64,000 nt of DNA from Citromicrobium sp. (lineage in GTDB: Bacteria; Pseudomonadota; Alphaproteobacteria; Sphingomonadales; Sphingomonadaceae). The translations under genes were made by a program, and so were the position numbers. Shown here in pieces: positions 36,643 through 45,225 of the stretch (position 1 is the stretch's first letter; each line of letters starts with the position of its first letter). The DNA lies in the NCBI GenBank assembly GCA_002729695.1, contig PBYQ01000004.1, forward strand, positions 46,607-110,606, read 5' to 3'. Under the pieces are notes generated by a model that worked only from the letters and a program-made list of their open reading frames with translations, was not told the origin of the DNA and made no database searches.

Positions 36643-39600
36643 ATGTCGAGCAGCAAAATGGTTTCGTCCGCGGCAGTACACACCAGCCTCCGTAAGGGAT
36701 TTCTGGTCTCCACGGCGATGTCCCTCACTTTCGCGTCCTCTGCATTCGCCGCAGAGCCGGTCGTAATCGACCAGGACGAAGCCATCGATTACACTGCGGA
36801 AACGCTGGAAGGCTCGCCCGAGGCGCTGGTCCTCAAGAGCAACGAGGGCGGCATCACCGCCGATGTGGATTCGACGACTGCGACTTCGACGGATCCCGAT
36901 AATACGCTGGATATCATTTCGCTTCAAACCTCGGGTGGGGCCATCGACGCGACCTTCGGTTCGATCACTTCGACCGGGACGGGACAAGTTTTCGCCGTTC
37001 GCGCGCAAAGCGGGTCTGGAGACATCGATGTTGATGTCGGCACCATCGATCTGGCTGGGGATTTCACGGCTGGCGTGATCGCACAAAGCGAAACAGGTAA
37101 CATCTCCCTCGCAGCCGAAAGCGTCAACCTTGCCGGAACCAACCTAGGAGATTTTGGCGGTTCGACTGGTGACGGTCTTGTTGCCGTCACAGGCGGCATG
37201 GCGGATGTATCGATCGACGAGGGCCACACGGACGCCCTCTATGGTTCCGTCGCCGTCGCGCTCGGCGGTGAGGGCGCACGAGTCGAAAGCGGATCGGCAT
37301 CGACCAGCGGGGACCAGGGCGTCGTGCTGTATGCTGGCAGCAATAACGGCGACGCACTGGTCATCAGCGGCTCGATCGAAATGACTGGCGTCCGCGGCGC
37401 CGGTATCGACTCGATCGCAGACAACGGCGTGGCAACGGTAGAGAGCGGGACGATCACAGGTGCGGGAACCGGAGTGCTCGGCATCTTCGCCCGTGGACGC
37501 AACGGGGTCGACATTGCTTCGGGCGAGGTGAATGTCGGCGGAGTCGGGATTTATGGCAATTCGAGCGAGGGGACCGTCAAGCTGGTCACTACGGGCGACA
37601 TCTCGTCGACCAACACCACCGCGATCGACCTTCGGGGCCTGAACGTCGACCTCACCATCGGTGAAGGTACGACGGTGTCCAGCACCGCGCCCAACAGTGC
37701 CGATAATAACGGAACCTACCTGTCCGCCGTAAACGTCCAGGCGGGCAACGACGCGACTGTTAAGAACAATGGTCTGATTACGGCGCAAAACGACGCTGTT
37801 GCGCTTTATGTGATCGGCGGCGGCATTTTGAACATCGATGCAGGCGATGTGACCCAAACGGGCAACTCCTTCGCCGTTCTGGGCCGGAGCACGGCCGAGT
37901 CGGGCGTTACGGGCGTCACGATCAACGCAGGCACCGTAACTGGTGCCCGGGGCATCCGCGCGGAAACGCCCAACGGCGCAGACATTGCCATCAATACCAC
38001 CGGCGACGTCACCGGAACGTCAGGCAACGCGATCAGCATATCCAGCCAGGGCGGCTTCACGGTGACCACCGCAGCCGATACGACCATAACCGGAAACGGG
38101 ACGTCGGTGATTGCGGGCGGAGCCCTCGGCGGCAGCGCCAGCGTCACCAACGATGGCACCGTTGTCGGGCTCGGCAATACCGAGAGCGGGATCGGCGTCA
38201 CCGCCCGTGACGATGTCACGATCGTCTCCAACATCGTCACGGTCGAAGGGGCTACTGCGCCTTCGGGCCAGTTCAAGTCCGGCGGCATCAACGCGGCCAG
38301 CCTGATGGGGGGCGACATTTCGATCGCTTCGAACAGCATCGAAGTTGGCGGTCAGCAACGCTACGGTATTGCGGCCGACACCATTGGTGAGGGCAGTATC
38401 TCCGTCACCAGCGGAACGATCACCCACGAGGCGGACGAATTCTCGACCATCTGGGCGCAGACCGATAGCGGTGCGATCACGATCGAAAGTGGTTCGATCG
38501 TCAACGACGGTGTCTCGGCGAAGGGTATCGAGGCGATCAGCCAGTCCGGCGACGTCTCGATTACGAGCGAAAGCCTGATCAACACCGCAGAAGGCGGCGG
38601 CAATGTCGAGGCGGATCTGTACGCCGAAGGTATCTTTGCCAACACCGGTGGTGCCATCACGATTGATAGCGGGCTGAGCGAAGTTTACGGGTTTGCTGCC
38701 AGTGGCATCGTGGCTCTTTCGGCAAGCGATATTTCGATCACTGCCGACACCACCATCTCGCACGGCGAATTTTCGCAGGCACTGTATGCCGGCACCCGTT
38801 CCGGCGACGTGACGATCACCAGCGCAGAGGTCGTTTCGGACCTGGGTTCTGGCATCTACGGCGGCAGCGACGCCGGTGACATCACGATCAATTCGGGCAC
38901 GGCAGTTGCCGGTATCAACGGTTCGGGCGTTATCGGATCGACCTTCGACGGGGATGTGACCATCACCACCGGGGCAATCACTGCCGGTCGCTTCGGCGTG
39001 CTCGCCGATGCGACCGATGTCGCCAGCGTCGACGTTCAGGGCGATATTGCTGCAGGCGGGAACTACGACAACGGCCGGTTGAGCTACGCTGTCTATGCGA
39101 GGGGCGACGTGGCCAACATCACGACCGCTGAGGGCACGACCAGCACGGGTGTGGATCGCGGCCTCCTGGCTGCGGGCCAGAGCGGAGTGACAATCGATAA
39201 CGCGGGCACCGCAGCCGCGTCTGCAGGAACCGGCAGCGCTATTTACGCCACTGCCACCGGCGACATCTCGATCACATCCAACTCGGTCGTTCTTTCCGGA
39301 GAAGGCGCGGACCCAGGCGCAGATGAAACCACCGGTTTCCGCAAGGGCCAGGGTGGCATCGTCGCGATCACCGACGGAGCGATCACGATCGACAGCGCCG
39401 ATGCGACGGTGTCGGGCGACCACCGCTTCGGCATCTACGCGCAGAGCGATGGACCGATCGACGTCACCTCAGGCTCTCTGGCCTACGAGGCTGCCGATTC
39501 CTCGGGCATCTTCATCCTCGGCGGGAGCGGCGACGTCACGGTGACCAGCGACACGCTGATCGCCAACGGCATGAGCGGTTCCGGCGTTGTGGCGCGCAGC

Positions 39601-42600
39601 GGCTCGGGCAACATCACGGTGGATGCGGGCACCACCACGCTCACCGCAGAGGGGATTTTTGGCAATTACACCGCCGATGCGGTCTTTGCGCAATCCAACA
39701 GCGGCGACGTAACCATCACCAGCCAGGATGCTTCGACTGCCGGTTTTGGTGGCAGCGCCGTTGTCGGTATCGGCAAGAATGTCTCGATTAACAGCGCCCT
39801 CGCCCGGACCTCCGGGGAGAATGGGGTTGCTGTCTACGGATTGAGCAATGCGCCAGGCGGTACAGTCAACATCGACAGCCAGACGATCGAGATGTCCGGC
39901 AATGATGGCGCAGCTCTCTACGCCATCGCCAATAATGGCGGGTCCGCAGTGGTGCGGGTGGATGACATCACCGCCACCGGCGAGACGTCTGTCGGCATTT
40001 ACGCGTCGGCCACCAATGTCGATCTGACCATCGATGGCGACGTGTCGATCGGGGGCAATGCGGTCAACCTGCGCAGTGTTGGCGGAACCGCCATGATGAC
40101 CGTCAACGGGTCGCTCAGCTCGACTACCGGCATCGGCGTGTCGAGCTTCGCCCAAACGTCGGATATCACCGTGTCCGAAGGTGGCAGCATCACGGCGGCG
40201 CGCGCGGCAATCGCAATCACTAACAGTTCGCCAGGCTTTTCCGACACCGTCTATATTCGCAACGAGGGTTCGATCTCTGGCAGCGCCGCGGTCTACTCCA
40301 ACCCGACACAGAGCGGTCTGTTCGCCGACGTCTATGTGCTCAATGACGGCACCCTTACCGGCACGAGCGGCTACGCCGTCTATACCGGCGCTGGGTCGGA
40401 CACGCTCGAACTGACCGAGCGTTCCGTCGTCAACGGCGTCGTCGATCTGGGCGAGGGGGAAGACCGCCTGACGCTCGACTTCAATGATGAAGCGGAAGAG
40501 GGCGCGATCGGCCAGGTGGCAGCGTCAGTCAACGTCGAGGGCCTGAACGTAGACACCGGCACCTGGCGTGCAGAAACGGGCAACTCGCTCTACGATTTCA
40601 TCGAAATCGAAGAGGGAGCCGAACTGATCGTTGCACAGGTCGACGGCTATCTCGCGGTAGCCGCGCCCGTGGTCGAACTCGATGGTACGCTGAATCTTGA
40701 TCTGACCAGCGATACCGAAGCTGGCGAACTCACCGGCTTGGTGATCGCCGGCGCCGGTTCGGTCGTCCTCTCGGGCCCGGCGACCCTGCTGGTCGACGAT
40801 GCGACCGGCCTTCAGTACACCGGCGGCACCTTCGTGGAGAACGGCACGCTGCTGCTCACCACCGAGTACGACGGCGATATCACGACCTCCGGCGACGGCA
40901 CGTTCCAGCTGGGGGCCGGCGGGACCGACGGAGACTACACCGGAAACCTGACCAACAACGGCACCTTCCTGTTCAATCGCAGCGACGATTACGAAATGCT
41001 GGGTGACTTCAACGGCTCGGGTTCGCTGGTGAAGGATGGCGAAGGGACGCTGTATTTCGGCGGCGCCTACGGCTTCACCGGTACTACGACCGTCCTCAAC
41101 GGCGTGATCGGTCTGTCGGGTACCATCGATCCCGAAGCCACCATCGACCTGTCGAGCGGGGCAACCTTCGACCTCAGCCAGGTTTCGGGCGGCAGTGCGA
41201 CCCTTGCCGGACTGACCGGCAGCGGCGGTACGCTGGTACTGGGCACCACCTCGGTGACGGTTGCCCAGGATGGCGACACCACCTTCACCGGCTCGCTGCA
41301 GGGCACCGGTGCCTTCACCAAGACCGGTACGGGCGATCTGAAGCTGCAAGGGGACTCGCCGGATTACGTGGGCGAGGCGTCGGTTTCGGGCGGTACGCTG
41401 TCGGTAAACGGCAACTATTCCAACGCCACTTTCGTCATCAACTCGGGCGGCACGCTGGGCGGCAACGGGACCCTGGGACCGGTCACGATCAACGGCGGCA
41501 CCTTCGCGCCGGGTAACTCGATCGACACCATCACGGTTGCAGGCAATCTCGTTCTCGATGCCACGTCGGTCTACGAGGTCGAAGTCAACGCTGCCGGCCA
41601 GAACGACCGTGCCAACGTAACCGGCACCGCCACGCTGGGCGGTGCGACGGTCAGCGTTCTGGCGGCAAACGGCCGCTATGGCGGTAGCACCGACTACACG
41701 ATCCTGAGCGCGGCTGGCGGGCTGAACGGCACCTTTGGGTCCGTCACCAGCAATCTCGCCTTCCTGACCCCGTCGCTCAGCTACTCCGGCACCGACGTCA
41801 CGCTTACGCTTGCACGCAACGATATCGACTTCGCTGCAGTGGGCGCGAACGTGAACCAGAAAAACGTTGCGGCTGCGCTCGAATCGCTCGGCGTCGGCAA
41901 TGCGGTGTTCGAGGAAGTTCTCCTGCTGACCGACACCAGCGCGCAGACCGGCTTCCAGTCTGCGACCGGCGAGTTGCACCCGGCCGTGTCCTCTGCCCTC
42001 GTTGAAACCAACCAGACCCTGCGTCGTCAGATGCTGCAGGCACCGTCCGCACGGACGAACGGCGCGTTCGGTTGGGGTTCGATGATCGGCAGCTTCGGGG
42101 GTGCCGATGCAACCTCGAACACGACCGATCTCAAGACCCGGACCGTTGGCTTGATGGGCGGCCTCGGCATTGGCGGTGGCGGCTTCGAGGCCCGCATCGG
42201 TGGCGGCGTGACGGACGACAGGTTCGAACAGAACGGCACTGCGGATGCGACCTCGACCTTCCTCATCGGGCAGGCCGGCTTCGACAACGGCAAGGGCCTC
42301 TCGGCCAAGATCGGCGCAAGCTACACGTGGCACGACGTCGAAACTCAGCGTCGCGCGGCTCTCGGGGTGATCGATAACAGCCTGATGGCGACCTACGATG
42401 CGACCAGTCTGATGGCCTATGGCCAGGTCGATCTCCTGTTCCCGATCGGCGGATCGCTCGCGGTCGGGCCTACGGCAGGCCTGAGCTACGTGCGTACCGA
42501 GGTCGACGGGTTCAGCGAAACCGGAGGGGCGCTGGCGCTGACCACCGGCGCCACCGAGCGCGACGTCACCTACGGCTCGATCGGGTTCAAGCTGGAGGGC

Positions 42601-42861
42601 GTTGGTGCGAAGGTTCGTCCGATGGCTTCGGCTAGCTGGCGGCATGCATGGGGCGATCGCGACACCGCGAACACCTTTGCCTTCGCGGGCTCGTCCAGCT
42701 TCACCACCTTCGGTCCGATGATCGAGAAAGACGCCGCAGAGGTGCTGCTGGGTCTGGAACTGGGCGATGGCCCCGTCACCGCCAGTGCCGGCTATGCGGG
42801 CCACATCGGCAGCGAGTGGCAGGATCACTCGGGCCAGATCACCGTCCAGATCGCCTTCTGA
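36643..42861 (+). CDS. Autotransporter 2, 2072 residues
   Basis: Type Va secreted protein. Start ATG 36643 has CAGGGAAAG upstream; a GTG at 36598 is less likely. Signal peptide of about 36 residues (FASSAFA|AEP). The passenger (about 40-1390) consists of irregular beta-helix-like repeats with the recurring motif SGDVTITS or GDISIAS plus Asn/Gly turns, unlike the PATR repeats of autotransporter 1. A shorter PATR-like section follows (about 1390-1640, FTGTTTVLNGVIGLSG, LGGNGTLGPVTINGGTFAPGNS). The barrel domain spans about 1807-2072 and ends VQIAF. No enzymatic motif seen. Probably a surface adhesin, perhaps under the divergent LuxR-type regulator. A clear terminator follows. Confidence 0.95.
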   Translation: MSSSKMVSSAAVHTSLRKGFLVSTAMSLTFASSAFAAEPVVIDQDEAIDYTAETLEGSPEALVLKSNEGGITADVDSTTATSTDPDNTLDIISLQTSGGAIDATFGSITSTGTGQVFAVRAQSGSGDIDVDVGTIDLAGDFTAGVIAQSETGNISLAAESVNLAGTNLGDFGGSTGDGLVAVTGGMADVSIDEGHTDALYGSVAVALGGEGARVESGSASTSGDQGVVLYAGSNNGDALVISGSIEMTGVRGAGIDSIADNGVATVESGTITGAGTGVLGIFARGRNGVDIASGEVNVGGVGIYGNSSEGTVKLVTTGDISSTNTTAIDLRGLNVDLTIGEGTTVSSTAPNSADNNGTYLSAVNVQAGNDATVKNNGLITAQNDAVALYVIGGGILNIDAGDVTQTGNSFAVLGRSTAESGVTGVTINAGTVTGARGIRAETPNGADIAINTTGDVTGTSGNAISISSQGGFTVTTAADTTITGNGTSVIAGGALGGSASVTNDGTVVGLGNTESGIGVTARDDVTIVSNIVTVEGATAPSGQFKSGGINAASLMGGDISIASNSIEVGGQQRYGIAADTIGEGSISVTSGTITHEADEFSTIWAQTDSGAITIESGSIVNDGVSAKGIEAISQSGDVSITSESLINTAEGGGNVEADLYAEGIFANTGGAITIDSGLSEVYGFAASGIVALSASDISITADTTISHGEFSQALYAGTRSGDVTITSAEVVSDLGSGIYGGSDAGDITINSGTAVAGINGSGVIGSTFDGDVTITTGAITAGRFGVLADATDVASVDVQGDIAAGGNYDNGRLSYAVYARGDVANITTAEGTTSTGVDRGLLAAGQSGVTIDNAGTAAASAGTGSAIYATATGDISITSNSVVLSGEGADPGADETTGFRKGQGGIVAITDGAITIDSADATVSGDHRFGIYAQSDGPIDVTSGSLAYEAADSSGIFILGGSGDVTVTSDTLIANGMSGSGVVARSGSGNITVDAGTTTLTAEGIFGNYTADAVFAQSNSGDVTITSQDASTAGFGGSAVVGIGKNVSINSALARTSGENGVAVYGLSNAPGGTVNIDSQTIEMSGNDGAALYAIANNGGSAVVRVDDITATGETSVGIYASATNVDLTIDGDVSIGGNAVNLRSVGGTAMMTVNGSLSSTTGIGVSSFAQTSDITVSEGGSITAARAAIAITNSSPGFSDTVYIRNEGSISGSAAVYSNPTQSGLFADVYVLNDGTLTGTSGYAVYTGAGSDTLELTERSVVNGVVDLGEGEDRLTLDFNDEAEEGAIGQVAASVNVEGLNVDTGTWRAETGNSLYDFIEIEEGAELIVAQVDGYLAVAAPVVELDGTLNLDLTSDTEAGELTGLVIAGAGSVVLSGPATLLVDDATGLQYTGGTFVENGTLLLTTEYDGDITTSGDGTFQLGAGGTDGDYTGNLTNNGTFLFNRSDDYEMLGDFNGSGSLVKDGEGTLYFGGAYGFTGTTTVLNGVIGLSGTIDPEATIDLSSGATFDLSQVSGGSATLAGLTGSGGTLVLGTTSVTVAQDGDTTFTGSLQGTGAFTKTGTGDLKLQGDSPDYVGEASVSGGTLSVNGNYSNATFVINSGGTLGGNGTLGPVTINGGTFAPGNSIDTITVAGNLVLDATSVYEVEVNAAGQNDRANVTGTATLGGATVSVLAANGRYGGSTDYTILSAAGGLNGTFGSVTSNLAFLTPSLSYSGTDVTLTLARNDIDFAAVGANVNQKNVAAALESLGVGNAVFEEVLLLTDTSAQTGFQSATGELHPAVSSALVETNQTLRRQMLQAPSARTNGAFGWGSMIGSFGGADATSNTTDLKTRTVGLMGGLGIGGGGFEARIGGGVTDDRFEQNGTADATSTFLIGQAGFDNGKGLSAKIGASYTWHDVETQRRAALGVIDNSLMATYDATSLMAYGQVDLLFPIGGSLAVGPTAGLSYVRTEVDGFSETGGALALTTGATERDVTYGSIGFKLEGVGAKVRPMASASWRHAWGDRDTANTFAFAGSSSFTTFGPMIEKDAAEVLLGLELGDGPVTASAGYAGHIGSEWQDHSGQITVQIAF

Positions 42862-42884
42862 CGATCCTGTAACGACCAAGAGAG

Positions 42885-42917
42885 GCGGTCGCCGGTTCTA
42901 ACCGGCGGCCGCTTTTT
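42885..42917 (+). terminator. Rho-independent terminator of autotransporter 2
   Basis: GCGGTCGCCGGTT and AACCGGCGGCCGC form a 12- to 13-pair stem with one G-T wobble and a tiny loop, followed immediately by TTTTT. It lies 23 bases after the stop codon. Confidence 0.9.
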
Positions 42918-43295
42918 GTTTGTCCGGGGCAAACGCCGCCAGTTCTCGATCTAATGGGCCTGATCGTCCGCACCGATCCCCGCTTCGCAATGCTCGCCGA
43001 AGAGGCCGGCGTATTGCAGGATCGCGCTCCGGCACAGCGTCCCGCGACACCGGCGCCCGCCGTCGGGATCGTTCCGGCCATGCACCAGCCGCATAATGCG
43101 AGCATCACGGTCTCACGACCGGCTGACCGGAAAGAAGAGCTGCGCCCGCAGATCAATTTTCCGGCCGCGATGGAAGGGCCGCGATCGAACGGGCTTTCCG
43201 CCTGAAGCATTCCCGATGACGGCCCCGGCGAAGGAATCCTCGTTGGGGCCTATCGGGTGGGGAGCGTCCTCAAGGGGTGCTCCCCTACGCATTCG
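42918..43295. other. Intergenic region between autotransporter 2 and tetR
   Basis: These 378 bases contain no gene I can support firmly; the only open frame with ordinary codon use is the doubtful 83-codon frame at 42954. A perfect seven-pair hairpin GGGGAGC/GCTCCCC (43259-43285) lies 11 bases downstream of the tetR stop and may end that transcript, though no U-run follows. Confidence 0.5.
42954..43205 (+). CDS. Doubtful small hypothetical protein
   Basis: An 83-codon frame (MGLIVRTDPRFAMLAEEAGV...) with codon third positions about three-quarters G or C, roughly what real genes here show, but without a Shine-Dalgarno sequence, signal peptide or recognisable family. It could be a remnant of a larger gene or chance. 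It begins 37 bases after the autotransporter 2 terminator. Confidence 0.25.
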   Translation: MGLIVRTDPRFAMLAEEAGVLQDRAPAQRPATPAPAVGIVPAMHQPHNASITVSRPADRKEELRPQINFPAAMEGPRSNGLSA

Positions 43296-43934
43296 TCAAG
43301 CACTGGCCTGCGGAACCTGCTCGGTCTCCAGGCCCGCCCCCCTGATAAAGAAGTCGATCCGCGTGCGCAGGCGTTCGGGGGAAGGGTCCAGCCCGGCACC
43401 GTGGCTGATCGCATCGGTGTGGACGTCGCTGAAGAACAGGTCGAGGAACATGTCGCTCAGCATGTCCGGCGTGCCGGTCATCGGAATGCCGAGATCCTGC
43501 CAATATGCGAAAAGCGTCTTGAGCGAAGCGTGGTCGCGTTTTGCGGTGCGTTCGAAAAAGTTCCGCGCGAAGTCCACGTCCTGAACGCTGCGTGAAATGA
43601 CGATCCGCACCAGCGCGACGACTTCGGGGTCGAGGAAATGCGTGCGCAGACCTTGCGCGACGCGATGAAGCACTTCGCTGGGGGAGCCGCCCTGGGCGAA
43701 CGCATGCTGGATGATGAGTTCACCCGAAGCCGCCTTTTCGAAGACGACGGCTTCCAGCAGCCCGTCCTTGTTCCCGAACACCTTGTAGACTGTCGCGAGG
43801 GAGCCTCCTGCGCGCTCGACTATCTCGCCCAAGGTCGTGCGCTCGAAGCCTTGTTCGACAAAAAGGCTCCGCGCAGCGTCGATAATCGCCCGCTTTCGAC
43901 GATCCAAGCGGCAGAATTCGGGCACGTCGGTCAT
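43296..43934 (-). CDS. TetR-family transcriptional repressor
   Basis: A 212-residue TetR/AcrR-type regulator. The DNA-binding domain is at about residues 13-60 (RAIIDAARSLFVEQGFERTTLGEIVERAGGSLATVYKVFGNKDGLLEAV). The C-terminal part (MLSDMFLDLFFSDVHTD) resembles the AefR/TetR_C_7-like group common beside efflux pumps. It is divergent from the RND operon with a perfect palindrome between them, so it most likely represses both itself and the pump until a ligand binds. Confidence 0.93.
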   Translation of the reverse strand: MTDVPEFCRLDRRKRAIIDAARSLFVEQGFERTTLGEIVERAGGSLATVYKVFGNKDGLLEAVVFEKAASGELIIQHAFAQGGSPSEVLHRVAQGLRTHFLDPEVVALVRIVISRSVQDVDFARNFFERTAKRDHASLKTLFAYWQDLGIPMTGTPDMLSDMFLDLFFSDVHTDAISHGAGLDPSPERLRTRIDFFIRGAGLETEQVPQASA

Positions 43935-43971
43935 ATTTGCGAATCTCTAGCATTACGGGTTGCGGGGCAAG

Positions 43972-43991
43972 GGTGTAATCGCTATTACACC
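43972..43991. promoter_or_regulatory. Perfect 8-4-8 palindrome, probable TetR operator
   Basis: GGTGTAAT, spacer CGCT, ATTACACC, both arms perfect. It lies 38 bases upstream of tetR and 38 bases before the efflux adaptor gene, exactly midway in the divergent gap, as for AcrR/AefR-type autoregulated operators. Confidence 0.75.
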
Positions 43992-44028
43992 TTCGCACCT
44001 GCACAATAGCTGACTGAAAGCTTCCCCC

Positions 44029-45222
44029 ATGAAGTCGATCCTCGCGGGCCTGGCTGCCTGTTTTCTGCTCACGGCGTGTTCGTCCAGCGAAGAGCCTCCG
44101 GCACCCCAGGCCGTTCCGGTCAAGACGGTCACCGTCGCCCGCCAGGCGGTCCCGAACGTCATCGAACTGCCCGGACGGGTGGAGCCGGTGCGCACTGCCG
44201 AGGTGCGTGCCCGCGTTACCGGCATCGTGCAGGCACGCCTGTACGAGGAAGGGACCGACGTGCGGGCGGGGCAGCCGTTGTTCCGCATCGACCCGCGCGA
44301 ATTGCGCGCCAGCTACGCGCAGACTCAGGCCGCGCTGACCCGTGCGAGGGCCACAGCCGCCAATGCGCGCGCCGTGGTCGACCGCTATCGCCCGCTGGTT
44401 GAGGAGAACGCGATCAGCGGACAGGAATACGACGCCGCGCTTGCCGCGGCGCGTGAGGCAGAAGCCAACGTCGCGCAGATTCGCGCCCAGCTCCAGGCGT
44501 CCTCGCTCCAGCTCGGTTACACCACCGTGCGTGCGCCGATTTCGGGGCGTGCGGGCCGTGCGGCAGTGACCGAAGGCGCGCTCGTCAGCCAGGGCGAGGG
44601 CACACTGATGACGACAATCGAACAGATTTCGCCCGTCTATGTCAGCTTCGCGCAGGCCGCGAGCGAGGTCCTGAAGCTGCGCCGTGCGATCTCCGCCGGC
44701 GATGTGGACCTCGACGATAACGACCAGATCGAGGTGCGGCTGAGCTTCTCGGACGGCACCGAATACCCGATCCCCGGTTATATCGACTTCCTCGCATTCT
44801 CGGTTGACCAGCAGACCGGCACGGTCGAGCTGCGCGCCGAATTCCCCAATCCCGAACGTCTGTTGCTGCCCGGCGAATTCGTCCGTGCGCAAATCTATGC
44901 AGGCCAGATCGAAAACGGCCTCACCGTGCCACAGCGCGCCGTATCTTTGACCAAGGAAGGCGGCACGGTTTATGTCGTCGACAAGCAGGGACAGGCTGCC
45001 ATGCGCCCGATCAAGCTGGGCGCGATGGTCGACGGCAACTGGATCGTCGAAAGCGGTCTGAAGCCGGGTGACAAGGTCATCGTCAGCAACCTGCAGAAGA
45101 TTCGCCCCGGCGCGCCGGTAAAGATTGCCAATGCTCCGACAGGTCAGAAACCGGCCGGCAAGACGCCCGCAGCCAAGAAACCCGCCGACAAGCAGACCGC
45201 ACGCACCAGCGGAGCCGAGTAA
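44029..45222 (+). CDS. RND efflux periplasmic adaptor (membrane fusion lipoprotein)
   Basis: A 397-residue membrane fusion protein of the AcrA/MexA type. It has a lipobox (LLTACSSS, Cys about residue 19), lipoyl halves (VRARVTGIVQARLYEEGTDVRAGQPLFRIDP and LGYTTVRAPISGRAGRAAVTEGALVSQGEG) flanking an alpha-hairpin, then beta-barrel and membrane-proximal domains. The C-terminus has an unusual Lys/Pro/Ala-rich tail (KPAGKTPAAKKPADK) that may interact with the envelope. First gene of a three-gene operon; the permease starts three bases after its stop. It links the inner-membrane pump to the outer-membrane channel. Confidence 0.96.
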   Translation: MKSILAGLAACFLLTACSSSEEPPAPQAVPVKTVTVARQAVPNVIELPGRVEPVRTAEVRARVTGIVQARLYEEGTDVRAGQPLFRIDPRELRASYAQTQAALTRARATAANARAVVDRYRPLVEENAISGQEYDAALAAAREAEANVAQIRAQLQASSLQLGYTTVRAPISGRAGRAAVTEGALVSQGEGTLMTTIEQISPVYVSFAQAASEVLKLRRAISAGDVDLDDNDQIEVRLSFSDGTEYPIPGYIDFLAFSVDQQTGTVELRAEFPNPERLLLPGEFVRAQIYAGQIENGLTVPQRAVSLTKEGGTVYVVDKQGQAAMRPIKLGAMVDGNWIVESGLKPGDKVIVSNLQKIRPGAPVKIANAPTGQKPAGKTPAAKKPADKQTARTSGAE

Positions 45223-45225
45223 ATC

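Noticed and set aside
43096-43584. 162-codon plus-strand frame overlapping tetR
   Set aside because: Most of it is opposite the TetR gene and shows no domain.
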